From Burkholderiaceae bacterium (GTDB lineage: Bacteria; Pseudomonadota; Gammaproteobacteria; Burkholderiales; Burkholderiaceae_E): a stretch of 64,000 bases of DNA. Where the stretch lies: the NCBI GenBank assembly GCA_027493945.1, contig JAOSJU010000001.1, positions 2,418,001 to 2,482,000 on the forward strand, read 5' to 3'. The notes below the pieces were generated by a model. The model had not been told where the DNA came from. It did no database searches and was given only the letters and a program-made list of their open reading frames with translations. How positions within the stretch are numbered: the first letter of the stretch is position 1; each line of letters begins with the position of its first letter. The translations under genes were made by a program, and so were the position numbers. Below, in pieces: positions 30,737 through 39,431 of this stretch.

Positions 30737-33532
30737 GTGCCCACCCCCGAGGAACTCGCCCGAGCAGAAATCGACCGGCTGCTGACCGCGGCAGGCTGGC
30801 ACGTGTGCGACGTGGCCGCGGCCAACCTGCACGCGGCGCACGGCGTGGCGATCCGCGAGTTCCCGCTGGCCAGCGGCTTCGGCTTCGCCGACTACCTGCT
30901 CTACGTCGACGGCAAGGCCGCCGGCGTCATCGAGGCGAAGAAGCAGGGCGCCACGCTCACCGGCGTCGAGGTCCAGTCGGGCCGTTACGCGCAGGGTCTG
31001 CCGGCAGCGCTGCCGGCCTGGCGCCGGCCGTTGCCCTTCGTCTACGAAAGCACCGGCGTCGAGACCCACTTCACCAACGGCCTCGACCCCGTGCCGCGCG
31101 CCCGGAACACCTTCGCGTTTCACCGCCCCGAGACGCTCGCGAGCTGGGTGGCCCCCGCCGCAGGCTTCGCAGGCATGACGACTGGCAGCGGCGATCCGCC
31201 GCCCTTCGTGATTGACGAAGGCCTGTCGCCGACCTTTCTCGCACGGATGCAGGCGCTGCCGCCGCTCATCACCGAATGGGCCGACGGCGCTCAGACTCGC
31301 CGGCTCTGGCCGGCGCAGATCAAGGCCATCGCGAACCTGGAGAAGTCGCTCGCCGCCAGCAAGCCGCGTGCGCTGATCCAGATGGCTACCGGCAGCGGCA
31401 AGACCTTTACCGCGATCAGCTTCATCTACCGGCTGATCAAGTTCGGCGGCGCGCGGCGGGTGCTGTTCCTGGTCGATCGCGGCAACCTCGGCCGGCAGAC
31501 GAAAAAGGAGTTCGACCAGTACGTCTCACCGTACAACAACTTCAAGTTCGGCGAGGAGTACATCGTCCAGCACCTGGCGAGCAACCAGCTCGACACCACG
31601 GCGCGGGTAACGATCAGCACGATCCAGCGCATGTACAGCATGCTCAAGGGCCGCGAGCTGGCCGAGGAGGTCGACGAACATTCCACCGCCGAGATCGAAG
31701 GGCTCTTTCGCGAGCAGGAGCCGCTCGACTACAACCCGAAGTTCCCGATCGAGACCTTCGACATCATCGTCACCGACGAGGCACATCGTTCGATCTACAA
31801 CCTGTGGCGGCAGGTGCTCGAGTACTTCGACGCGTACCTGATCGGGCTCACGGCCACGCCCGGCAAGCAGACCTTCGGCTTCTTCAACCAGAACCTGGTG
31901 ATGGAGTACGGCCACGAGCAGGCGGTGGCCGACGGCGTGAACGTCAACTACGACGTCTATCGCATTCGCACCGAAGTGAGCGAGGCCGGCGCCAGGGTGG
32001 ACGCCGGCTACTACCTGGGCTACCGCGACAAGCTCACCCGCAAGCTGCGCTGGGAGCAGCTCGACGAGGACTTCGCCTACGACCCCGAGCAGCTCGACCG
32101 CGACGTGCAGACGCCGGACCAGATCCGCACGCTGGTGCGCACCTTCCGCGACAAGCTGTTCACCGAGATTTTTCCCGGCCGTACCGAGGTGCCCAAGACG
32201 CTGATCTTCGCGAAGGACGACAACCACGCCGAGAAGATCGTGGAGATCGTGCGCGAGGAGTTCGGCAAGGGCAACGAGTTCGCGCAGAAGATCACCTATC
32301 GCACCACCGGCGAAACGCCCGAGCGCCTGATCGCCGCCTTCCGCAACAGCTACCACCCGCGCATCGCGGTGACGGTGGACATGATCGCCACCGGCACCGA
32401 CATCAAGCCGCTGGAGATCGTGGTGTTCATGCGTGCGGTGAAGAGCCGCACCTTTTTCGAGCAGATGAAGGGCCGCGGCGTGCGCGTGATCGACCCGGCC
32501 GACCTGCAGAGCGTGACCCCGGACGCCCGGACCAAGGACCACTTCGTGATCGTGGACTGCGTGGGCGTGTGCGAGCAGGACATGACCGACTCCCGCCCCA
32601 TGGACCAGAAGAAGTCCGTGTCGCTGGAGAAGCTGCTGCAGGCCGTGGCGCTGGGCAACACCGAGCCCGAGGTGCTGTCGTCGGTGGCCGCGCGCCTGGC
32701 CCGGCTCGAGAAGGATCTGCCCGCGGAGGCACAGGCGCGCATCGCCCGGGCGGCCGGTGGCCTCACGCTGAAGGACCTGACGCGCGGGCTGGTGAACGCG
32801 ATGGCGCCGGACCAGCCGCCCGACGCGGCCGCTGCCGCGGTGCTGGCCGCCGCCAGGCCCTTCTCCGACCCGGCGCTGCGCGAACTGATCGTGACGCTCA
32901 AGCGCCAGAACGAACAGGTCATCGACGACGTGACCCAGGACCAGGTGCTCGAAGCCGGCTTCTCCGAAGCCGCCCGCGAGCGCGCGCGCAAGATCGTCGG
33001 CAGCTTCGAGCAGTTCATCGAACGGCACAAGGACGAGATCACCGCGCTGCAGATCCTCTACAGCCGTCCGACGAAGGCCCCGCTGAAGTACGAGGACCTG
33101 AAGTCACTGGCCGACGCGCTGCACGCGCCGCCGCATCTGATCAGCGAATCGGCGCTCTGGCAGGCTTATGCCGCGCTGGACCAGACGAAGGTGAAGGGCG
33201 CGAGCACGCGGCGCATTCTCACCGACCTCGTGTCGCTGGTGCGCTTCGCGATGCACCAGGACAACGAGTTGGTGCCGTACCCCGAGCGCGTGGCCGCCAA
33301 CTTCAAGGCGTGGATGGCGCAGCAGCAAGCAGGGAGCAAGACGTTCACCGACGAGCAGCGCTGGTGGCTCGAGAGGATGGCCGAGCACGTTGCGTCCAAC
33401 CTCGGGCTCGAGACGGAGGACTTCGAGCTGTCGCCGTTCAACCAGCGCGGGGGGTTGGGGAAGGTGTATCAGCTCTTCGGCGCGGAGTTACCGAAGGTGA
33501 TTGAGTCGATGAATCGGGAGTTGGTGGCGTGA
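30737..33532 (+). CDS. hsdR: Type I restriction enzyme endonuclease subunit HsdR
   Basis: HsdR translocates DNA and cuts at a distance when the HsdMS part meets an unmethylated target. The 931-residue protein begins at GTG (VPTPEELARAEIDRLL). It has the PD-ExK nuclease motif (FADYLLYVDGKAAGVIEAKK, about residues 50-70), Walker A QMATGSGKT, DEAH box TDEAHRS, GLTATP, and motif VI region in FFEQMKGRGVRV, then a helical C-terminus that binds HsdM. A TACACT -10-like box lies at 30685-30690. It overlaps hsdS by 4 bp (GTGA). Confidence 0.94.
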   Translation: MPTPEELARAEIDRLLTAAGWHVCDVAAANLHAAHGVAIREFPLASGFGFADYLLYVDGKAAGVIEAKKQGATLTGVEVQSGRYAQGLPAALPAWRRPLPFVYESTGVETHFTNGLDPVPRARNTFAFHRPETLASWVAPAAGFAGMTTGSGDPPPFVIDEGLSPTFLARMQALPPLITEWADGAQTRRLWPAQIKAIANLEKSLAASKPRALIQMATGSGKTFTAISFIYRLIKFGGARRVLFLVDRGNLGRQTKKEFDQYVSPYNNFKFGEEYIVQHLASNQLDTTARVTISTIQRMYSMLKGRELAEEVDEHSTAEIEGLFREQEPLDYNPKFPIETFDIIVTDEAHRSIYNLWRQVLEYFDAYLIGLTATPGKQTFGFFNQNLVMEYGHEQAVADGVNVNYDVYRIRTEVSEAGARVDAGYYLGYRDKLTRKLRWEQLDEDFAYDPEQLDRDVQTPDQIRTLVRTFRDKLFTEIFPGRTEVPKTLIFAKDDNHAEKIVEIVREEFGKGNEFAQKITYRTTGETPERLIAAFRNSYHPRIAVTVDMIATGTDIKPLEIVVFMRAVKSRTFFEQMKGRGVRVIDPADLQSVTPDARTKDHFVIVDCVGVCEQDMTDSRPMDQKKSVSLEKLLQAVALGNTEPEVLSSVAARLARLEKDLPAEAQARIARAAGGLTLKDLTRGLVNAMAPDQPPDAAAAAVLAAARPFSDPALRELIVTLKRQNEQVIDDVTQDQVLEAGFSEAARERARKIVGSFEQFIERHKDEITALQILYSRPTKAPLKYEDLKSLADALHAPPHLISESALWQAYAALDQTKVKGASTRRILTDLVSLVRFAMHQDNELVPYPERVAANFKAWMAQQQAGSKTFTDEQRWWLERMAEHVASNLGLETEDFELSPFNQRGGLGKVYQLFGAELPKVIESMNRELVA

Positions 33533-34742
33533 GCGTTGGCGAAACGCTTGGCGGCCTTCGGCGCAAGGCGTCGCTAGAGGACATCGCGACAGTCATCATG
33601 GGGCAGTCGCCGCCATCGTCGGCATACAACACCGACGGCATCGGGTTGCCCTTTTTCCAAGGCAAAGCAGAGTTTGGATCAATGCATCCAACCCCAGTCA
33701 AGTGGTGTTCCGCGCCGACGAAGATCGCCGAACCAGGCGACGTGCTTATCTCGGTGAGGGCGCCTGTCGGGCCAACGAATCTCGCGATTGACCGATGCTG
33801 CATCGGTCGTGGGCTGGCAGCGATTCGGGCTAGACCCGGGTATAGAAGCAAGTGGCTTCTCTATGCATTCCGTACGATGGAGGGTGCCATTGAAAACCTC
33901 GGGACCGGCACGACGTTTAAGGCCATTTCCGGCGAGACGCTTCGCCACCTCGAAATACCACTGGCGGACCTTGAGTGCCAAGATCGCACGATCGCCGAAA
34001 TCGAAAAGCAGTTCTCGCGGCTCGATGAAGCTGCCGCCAGCCTCGAGCGTGTCAAGGGAGCGCTCTCTCGGTATCGGGCGTCGGCCCTCTCCGAGGCAGC
34101 GCGATCGCCCTATGGTCGCTGGCCAGATTGCAGGCTTTCCGACCTCTTCAGTGAGCCGATTGTCAACGGACTATCGGTGAAAGAGAGTCCCACACCGACC
34201 GCGGTTCGCGCATTGCGGTTGAGTGCCATGTCAGACTCTGGACTTAACTACGCCGATCACCGGTATCTACCGGTCGATCCACAAACCGTTGAAGACATCG
34301 TCGTTCGCAACGGTGACTTCTTCGTGTCACGCGGGAACGGCAGCCTCGCCCTCGTCGGTCGCGGGACGATTGCCCAGATACCGCCATTTCCGGTGATCTT
34401 TCCGGATACGATGATGCGCCTGCGCTTCGCCGACCCCTCGGTCAGGGAATGGGTTGAAATGCTTTGGCCAAGTCGGCTCGTGCGGCGTCAGATCGAGCGG
34501 CGAGTGAAGACGACTGCCGGCATCTACAAGATCTCCCAGCCTCAGGTCGCGTCGATCACCGTGCCACTTCCCTCGCTTCGGAGCGCGAGCGCATCATCGC
34601 CGAAGTCGATCGCCGCCTGTCAATCGTCCGCGAGGTCGAAGCGGAAGTCGTGGCGAACCTGAAGCGCGCACAGGCCTTGCGGCAGGCGGCGCTGGCGAGC
34701 GCGTTCGCTGGCGCGCAGGAGGCTGTACCATCATCGGCCTGA
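33529..34742 (+). CDS. hsdS: Type I restriction enzyme specificity subunit HsdS (frameshifted near 3' end)
   Basis: HsdS holds two target recognition domains that set the methylated sequence. The first spans about residues 15-135 (LEDIATVIMGQSPPSSAYN, GDVLISVRAPVGPTN, RGLAAIRA), followed by a helical spacer (QDRTIAEIEKQFSRLDEAAASLERV). The second (about 195-345, DCRLSDLFSEPIVNGLSV, FFVSRGNGSLALVG) is followed by QPQVASITVPLPSL. Near 34577 the frame shifts by one base; the true tail ERERIIAEVDRRLSIVREVEAE ends at 34742. The base composition looks less GC-rich than the neighbouring core genes, as is usual for hsdS. Confidence 0.9.
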
Positions 34743-34754
34743 CAGCCGCTTGCC

Positions 34755-35951
34755 ATGTCTGCCACCGAATTCGCTCCGGTCAATCCGAAGGTGCTCGCTT
34801 GGGCGCGCACCGAGGGTGGATGGCGCCCGGAGCAGGTCGCGAAGACCCTGAACGTGAAGCCCGAACGCATCGTGGCCTGGGAGCGGGGCGAGCGTAATCC
34901 GACATTCCGCCAGGTCGAAAAGCTGGCGCGCTTTTTTCACCGACCGCTCAGCGTTTTCTTCCAGTCGACCCCCCCTGACCTACCGCCGCTAGGGGCCGAG
35001 TATCGACGTCTTCCGGGAGTAGAGGTCGGTGCCGAGTCGCCTGCGCTGCGTCTGGCAATCCGGCAGATGCTGAACCGGCGCGCACTCGCGCTCGACCTGC
35101 TGCAAGAGCTGGGCGAAAACGCACGAATGTTCGACCTGGTTGCGCGATTCGATGCGGGGCCGGCGGCAGTCGGGACGCGGCTGCGCGAGAGGCTGGGCGT
35201 GTCGATCGACGCGCAACTCGGCTGGGTGAACGAGTGGCAAGCCTGGCGCGCCTGGCGGGGAGCGGCTGAAGCGGCTGGCGTTCTGGTGTTCCGGTTCGCG
35301 AAGGTGCCGCTCGAAGAGGTGCGAGGGCTGTCGTTACTGCATTGGCCTCTGCCGGTGGTAGGCGTTAACGGCAAGGAGCGGGTGCCAGAGGCCCAGGTCT
35401 TTACCTTGATGCATGAGCTGGTTCACCTGACGCTCGTGCGGGGCCATGAGGAACAGCCGGCCTTGCTCGAGAAGCGGGACGCGGCCGAATGGTCGGCTGT
35501 CGAGCGCTTCGCCGAGGCTGCCGCCAGCCATGCACTGGTTCCCGAAAACGCGCTCTCGGAAGCAGTCGACCAAGTCCAAGCGCTCGATCGAGCCCGGACC
35601 ATCGTCGAGGTTCAGCGTATGGCGCGCCGTTTCCGGATCTCCCCGCTTGCAATGGCGACGCGCCTGCGCGAGTCGGGGTTCATGTCATGGGAGCGTTATC
35701 ACGACTGGCGAGGCAAGTGGACCGAGTTTGTCGCGACGTTGCCAAAGCGCGGCGGGGGATTCGCAACGCCTGCGGAGAAGACAATGGGCCGAGCCGGACG
35801 GCCCTTCGTGCGGCTGGTCCTGGAAGCCATGGAGACCAACCGCATCACATCGGTGGATGCGGCACGCTTCCTCGATCTGAAGTTCCAGCATTTCGATCAG
35901 TTGCGCATGCTGCTGCGTGGTCCGGGCGAGGGAACGACGGGCGATGTCTGA
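34755..35951 (+). CDS. XRE-type HTH and ImmA/IrrE metallo-endopeptidase fusion protein
   Basis: The 398-residue protein has an N-terminal XRE helix-turn-helix (WRPEQVAKTLNVKPERIVAWERGERNPTFRQVEKLARFF, about residues 23-61) and a zinc peptidase domain with HExxH in VFTLMHELVHLTL (about 215-227). Such proteins act as antitoxin-like regulators or cleave repressors in stress and mobile-element control. It overlaps the next gene, a PIN-like DUF4411 protein, by 8 bp; this pairing recurs in defence loci and looks like a toxin-antitoxin pair. Its position between hsdS and hsdM is unusual. Confidence 0.88.
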   Translation: MSATEFAPVNPKVLAWARTEGGWRPEQVAKTLNVKPERIVAWERGERNPTFRQVEKLARFFHRPLSVFFQSTPPDLPPLGAEYRRLPGVEVGAESPALRLAIRQMLNRRALALDLLQELGENARMFDLVARFDAGPAAVGTRLRERLGVSIDAQLGWVNEWQAWRAWRGAAEAAGVLVFRFAKVPLEEVRGLSLLHWPLPVVGVNGKERVPEAQVFTLMHELVHLTLVRGHEEQPALLEKRDAAEWSAVERFAEAAASHALVPENALSEAVDQVQALDRARTIVEVQRMARRFRISPLAMATRLRESGFMSWERYHDWRGKWTEFVATLPKRGGGFATPAEKTMGRAGRPFVRLVLEAMETNRITSVDAARFLDLKFQHFDQLRMLLRGPGEGTTGDV

Positions 35952-36438
35952 CGGGGCGGGTCAGGTCATCTACTCGATCGACACCAACGCCCTCATGGAC
36001 TGGCAGGCCCGGTTCTACCCGACGGACGTCTTCAAGGGCCTCGTCGTGCGCATGGCGGATCTGGTGGACTCGGGCCAGCTTCAGGCCGCGGCCCTGGTTC
36101 GTGAAGAACTCGACGCCGTCGGCACTCCGGAACTCGTCGGTTGGGCCAAGTCGAACGCCGGAATCTTCGTGCCCACGAAGGATCTCCTCGCCGGCGCACT
36201 GGCAATACAGAACCAGTTTCCCGGCTTGCGCGATCCGAAGGCGGAGCACGAGGAGGCGGACGCCTACGTCATTTCGCTGGCTCGGTTGCGCGACGGCATC
36301 GTCGTCACTCAGGAGACTCCCGCGGCCGAGAAGAACCGGCCACGGCGAACGCACTTCATTCCCGACGTCTGTCGAGAGCTCGGGGTTCCGTGCATCAGTC
36401 TGCTCGGTCTCATGCGGCGGGAGAGGTGGGCGCTGTGA
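35944..36438 (+). CDS. DUF4411 family protein (PIN-like putative ribonuclease toxin)
   Basis: The 164-residue protein starts at ATG 35944 inside the end of the XRE/ImmA gene. It shows the PIN acidic pattern: Asp in YSIDTNALMDW near the N-terminus, Glu in VREELDAV, and the EEADAYVISLA block, with an Asp in the last strand region. DUF4411 proteins are PIN-fold and pair with ImmA-type proteins as probable toxins. RNase activity is a family inference, not seen here. Confidence 0.82.
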   Translation: MSDGAGQVIYSIDTNALMDWQARFYPTDVFKGLVVRMADLVDSGQLQAAALVREELDAVGTPELVGWAKSNAGIFVPTKDLLAGALAIQNQFPGLRDPKAEHEEADAYVISLARLRDGIVVTQETPAAEKNRPRRTHFIPDVCRELGVPCISLLGLMRRERWAL

Positions 36439-36452
36439 AAGGGGGCGAGGTT

Positions 36453-36605
36453 CCAACATAAGAACGCAAGCTCCCAACATACGAGTCTCCAGTGTTAACG
36501 TAATCGGGCATTCCGCGGCAAGTGGGCGCTGACAATCAAGCACCCGCATTGTTTGCTCCAGATCCACTCCCATTGACTCCCATTCACTCCAATTCCACTC
36601 CTATT
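36453..36605. promoter_or_regulatory. Operator-like direct repeats and pyrimidine-rich tandem repeat upstream of hsdM
   Basis: CCAACATA occurs at 36453-36460 and again at 36474-36481, 21 bp apart (two helix turns on one face), which suggests a protein-binding site. Further on, four degenerate copies of a 10 bp unit CACTCCCATT lie back to back (36565-36574, 36575-36584, 36585-36594, 36595-36605), running up to the hsdM start. The region is markedly less GC-rich than the core. The XRE-type protein encoded just upstream is a possible binder. The gap 36439-36616 contains no gene. Confidence 0.6.
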
Positions 36606-36616
36606 CCCGCCCCGCC

Positions 36617-38131
36617 TTGAACGCCTCCACCCTCGTCCAGAAGCTCTGGAACTACTGCAACGTCCTGCGCGACGACGGGATGAGCTACGGCGACTACGTC
36701 GAGCAGCTCACCTACCTGCTCTTCCTGAAGATGGCGGACGAGCGCTCGCGCCCGCCGTGGAAGCAGCCGAGCCCGATCCCCGGGGCCTATGCCTGGCCGA
36801 CCCTGCTGAGCCGCGACGGCGACGAACTGTTCGACCACTATCGCCACGCGCTCGACGCGCTGGGCAACGAGAAGGGCACGCTCGGGCTGATCTTCGCCAA
36901 GGCGCAGAACAAGTTCCAGGACCCGGCCAAGCTGCGCCGGGTGATCGTCGACCTGATCGACAGGGAAAACTGGTCCACGCTCGACGCCGACGTGAAGGGC
37001 GACGCCTACGAGGGTCTGCTCGAGAAGAACGCGCAGGACACCAAGTCGGGCGCCGGCCAGTACTTCACCCCGCGCCCGCTGATCCAGGCGATGGTCGACG
37101 CGATCGCGCCCAGACCCGGCGAGACGATCTGCGATCCGGCCTGCGGCACCGGCGGCTTCCTGTTCACCGCCCACAACTACATCGTTCGCCACTATCCGAA
37201 CCTGACCAAGGACGAGAAGCGCCACCTGAAGGAGGGCGCCTTCGTCGGCTGGGAACTGGTGCAGGCGACCGCCCGGGTCTGCGCGATGAACCTGATGCTG
37301 CACGGCATCGGTTCCGAGAAGAGCGTGCCGGTGAAGGTGGCCGATGCACTGGCCGCCGACCCGGGCCAGCGTTTCGGGGTGGTGCTGGCCAATCCGCCCT
37401 TCGGCAAGAAGAGCAGCACGATGATAGTCGGCGAGGACGGCCGCGCCTCGACCGAGAAGGACATCGTCGAGCGCGACGACTTCTGGGCCACGACATCGAA
37501 CAAGCAGCTGAACTTCGTCCAGCACATCAAGACGCTGCTGAAGATCAACGGCTGCGCCGCGGTGGTGGTGCCCGACAACGTGCTGTTCGAAGGCGGCGCC
37601 GGCGAGACCATCCGCCGCAAGCTGATGCACGAGTGCGACGTGCACACGCTGCTGCGCCTGCCCACGGGTCTCTTCTATGCGCAGGGCGTGAAGGCGAACG
37701 TGCTCTTCTTCGACAGGAAGCCGGCCAGCGAAACGCCGTGGACGAAGAAGCTCTGGATCTATGACCTGCGCACCAACAAGCACTTCACGCTGAAGACCAA
37801 TCCGCTGAAGCGCGAAGATCTCGACGAGTTCGTGACCCTGTACAACCCGGCCAACCGGCACGACCGCAAGTCGACCTGGTCCGAGACACCGGACTCGAAA
37901 TCCGGCGCAGGGCCCGAGGGCCGATGGCGCGCCTACGACTACGACGATCTGATTGGCCGCGACAAGGCCAGCCTCGACATCTTCTGGCTGAGGGACGAAA
38001 GCCCGGCCGACTCCGACAACCTTCCGCCACCGAACGTCATCGCGCGCGAGATCGTCGATGATCTGGAGGCGGCGCTGGAGCAGTTCAGGCTGATTGCGGA
38101 CGACCTCGGGCAGTCTTCGACCGACCAATGA
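36617..38131 (+). CDS. hsdM: Type I restriction-modification system DNA methyltransferase subunit HsdM
   Basis: HsdM transfers a methyl group from S-adenosylmethionine to adenine in the sequence chosen by HsdS. The 504-residue protein has the N-terminal helical domain (MNASTLVQKLWNYCNVLRDD), GQYFTPRPLI, the SAM motif CDPACGTGGFLF (about residues 176-187) and the catalytic NPPFG in VVLANPPFGKK. The start codon is TTG with no Shine-Dalgarno site; only a pyrimidine-rich repeat precedes it, so translation is probably weak or regulated. It is separated from hsdS by the XRE/ImmA and DUF4411 genes. Confidence 0.95.
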   Translation: MNASTLVQKLWNYCNVLRDDGMSYGDYVEQLTYLLFLKMADERSRPPWKQPSPIPGAYAWPTLLSRDGDELFDHYRHALDALGNEKGTLGLIFAKAQNKFQDPAKLRRVIVDLIDRENWSTLDADVKGDAYEGLLEKNAQDTKSGAGQYFTPRPLIQAMVDAIAPRPGETICDPACGTGGFLFTAHNYIVRHYPNLTKDEKRHLKEGAFVGWELVQATARVCAMNLMLHGIGSEKSVPVKVADALAADPGQRFGVVLANPPFGKKSSTMIVGEDGRASTEKDIVERDDFWATTSNKQLNFVQHIKTLLKINGCAAVVVPDNVLFEGGAGETIRRKLMHECDVHTLLRLPTGLFYAQGVKANVLFFDRKPASETPWTKKLWIYDLRTNKHFTLKTNPLKREDLDEFVTLYNPANRHDRKSTWSETPDSKSGAGPEGRWRAYDYDDLIGRDKASLDIFWLRDESPADSDNLPPPNVIAREIVDDLEAALEQFRLIADDLGQSSTDQ

Positions 38132-38268
38132 CCGACGAGTCCCGCTCACCCATCAAGGACAAGCCGCTACGCCTGCCCGGCCAGTCGGTGGACGAGCAGC
38201 GCCAGAAGCTGATCGAGGATCGGTTCCAATATCCAGCGCATAGCTTCCTGGGATTCGCCGCTACGTAC
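38128..38268 (+). pseudogene. N-terminal remnant of a NERD-type/restriction-associated membrane protein
   Basis: The ATG overlaps the hsdM stop (ATGA). The first 45 or so residues (MTDESRSPIKDKPLRLPGQSVDEQ, then RQKLIEDRFQYP) resemble the N-terminus of proteins found after hsdM that have a membrane segment and a NERD nuclease domain. The expected hydrophobic segment and nuclease domain are missing: after FLGFAATYG the frame enters a palindrome and random-looking sequence. It appears truncated by deletion. Family call is moderate because only the N-terminus is left. Confidence 0.5.
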
Positions 38269-38269
38269 G

Positions 38270-38315
38270 GATGCGTTTTCGCCCGTGGAACGAGTTCCAC
38301 GAGCGAAAACGCATC
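38270..38315. terminator. 46 bp near-perfect palindrome, possible transcription terminator after the hsd operon
   Basis: Arms 38270-38291 (beginning GATGCGTTTTCGC) and 38294-38315 are reverse complements with one mismatch and a 2-base centre. It lies between the hsd operon (plus) and the YbjQ gene (minus). There is no long T run after it, so a classical Rho-independent terminator is not certain; it could also be a recombination or protein-binding site. The rest of the gap 38316-38452 shows nothing recognisable. Confidence 0.55.
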
Positions 38316-38452
38316 ATTTCGTTGCGCACGCGATAGGCCGCGAGGTGGCAGGGCGGCGGGTCCGCCGTCGCCACCGCCCGCGCCTCCGGCAATTGACGAA
38401 CTTCCATCGACCAGGGGCTCGATCCGGCGCAGGATACTGCAACACATATCGC

Positions 38453-38812
38453 TCAGCCCGCCGCCATCTTCACCGCCGTTCCGCTCACCGACACCATCAT
38501 CATCCCGTTCGCCTCGCCGAGCACCTCGTAGTCGAAGTCGATGCCGACCACGCCATCAGCGCCAAGTTCCTTCGCCGTGGCGACCATCTCCCCGAGCGCC
38601 GCGTCACGTGCGCCAGCGAGCGCCCGCTCGTAGCCGCCCGCCCGCCCGCCCACCACGTCGCGCACCGACGAGAACAGGTCGCGGAAGATGTTCGCGCCGA
38701 TGATCGCCTCGCCGTTGACCACGCCGAGGTACTTCGCGACTTTCGCGCCGTCGTCGTTCGGCACGACGGTGGCGAGGAAGAAATCGTCGTCCTTCTTCGA
38801 GAACCAGCCCAT
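38453..38812 (-). CDS. YbjQ/UPF0145 family protein
   Basis: The 119-residue protein contains the YbjQ fold: VVNGEAIIGANIFRDLFSSVRDVVGGRAGGYERAL, then ELGADGVVGIDFDYEVLG and a terminal VSVSGTAV strand. These proteins form pentamers of unknown function, sometimes named heavy-metal-binding. The start is ATG 38812 (MGWFSKKDDD) after an AGGAG site. It stands alone, divergent from the CreA gene. Confidence 0.88.
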   Translation of the reverse strand: MGWFSKKDDDFFLATVVPNDDGAKVAKYLGVVNGEAIIGANIFRDLFSSVRDVVGGRAGGYERALAGARDAALGEMVATAKELGADGVVGIDFDYEVLGEANGMMMVSVSGTAVKMAAG

Positions 38813-38945
38813 CTTCGACTCCTGGCGAGGCGCGGCCGCATTGGCCGGCGCGTCGGGCGAATCTATCACCCTGCCAAGGCAACGCCGAGGCGTGGGACTG
38901 AAGGCGCTATAGTCGCGGCGAGCCGCTGACCCGCGCAGGCATCCG

Positions 38946-39410
38946 ATGCGACGAATCCTTCTCCCCCTGCTTCTGGCCTCCTTCGCCACCGCCCAGGCCG
39001 AGCCCATCGGCGAAGTCGACACCGTCTTCAAATGGATCGGCCCCGACCACAAGATCGTCGTCGAGGCGCACGACGACCCGAAGGTTCAGGGCATCACCTG
39101 CTATACGTCGCGTGCGAAGACCGGCGGCATCAAGGGCGCGCTCGGCGTGGCCGAAGACCGCTCGGAGGCGGCGATCGCCTGCCGCCAGGTGGGCCCGATC
39201 TCGTTCGCGAAGCCGCTGCCGGAGCAGGAAGAGGTCTTCAGCGAGCGCATCAGCCTGGTCTTCAAGAAGCTGCGCATCGTGCGCATGGTCGATCGCAAGC
39301 GCAACACGCTGGTCTACCTGACTTACGCGGAGCGGCTGATCGAGGGTTCGCCGCAGAATTCGGTGACCGCGGTGCCGGTGGATCGCGCGATGCCCATTCC
39401 GGTGAAGTGA
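38946..39410 (+). CDS. creA: CreA family periplasmic protein
   Basis: The 154-residue product has a signal peptide ([18 protein letters not shown]) and the conserved CreA body: [51 protein letters not shown] and [22 protein letters not shown]. Function is unknown; in enterobacteria the gene neighbours the CreBC system, but no CreBC is seen here. The META lipoprotein gene follows 21 bp later and may be co-transcribed. Confidence 0.9.
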   Translation: MRRILLPLLLASFATAQAEPIGEVDTVFKWIGPDHKIVVEAHDDPKVQGITCYTSRAKTGGIKGALGVAEDRSEAAIACRQVGPISFAKPLPEQEEVFSERISLVFKKLRIVRMVDRKRNTLVYLTYAERLIEGSPQNSVTAVPVDRAMPIPVK

Positions 39411-39431
39411 GGCGGCTCGCGGAGCGCATTC

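Noticed and set aside
36565..36605. Tandem 10 bp repeats considered as a CRISPR array
   Set aside because: Units are contiguous without spacers, too short and degenerate, and no cas genes are near.
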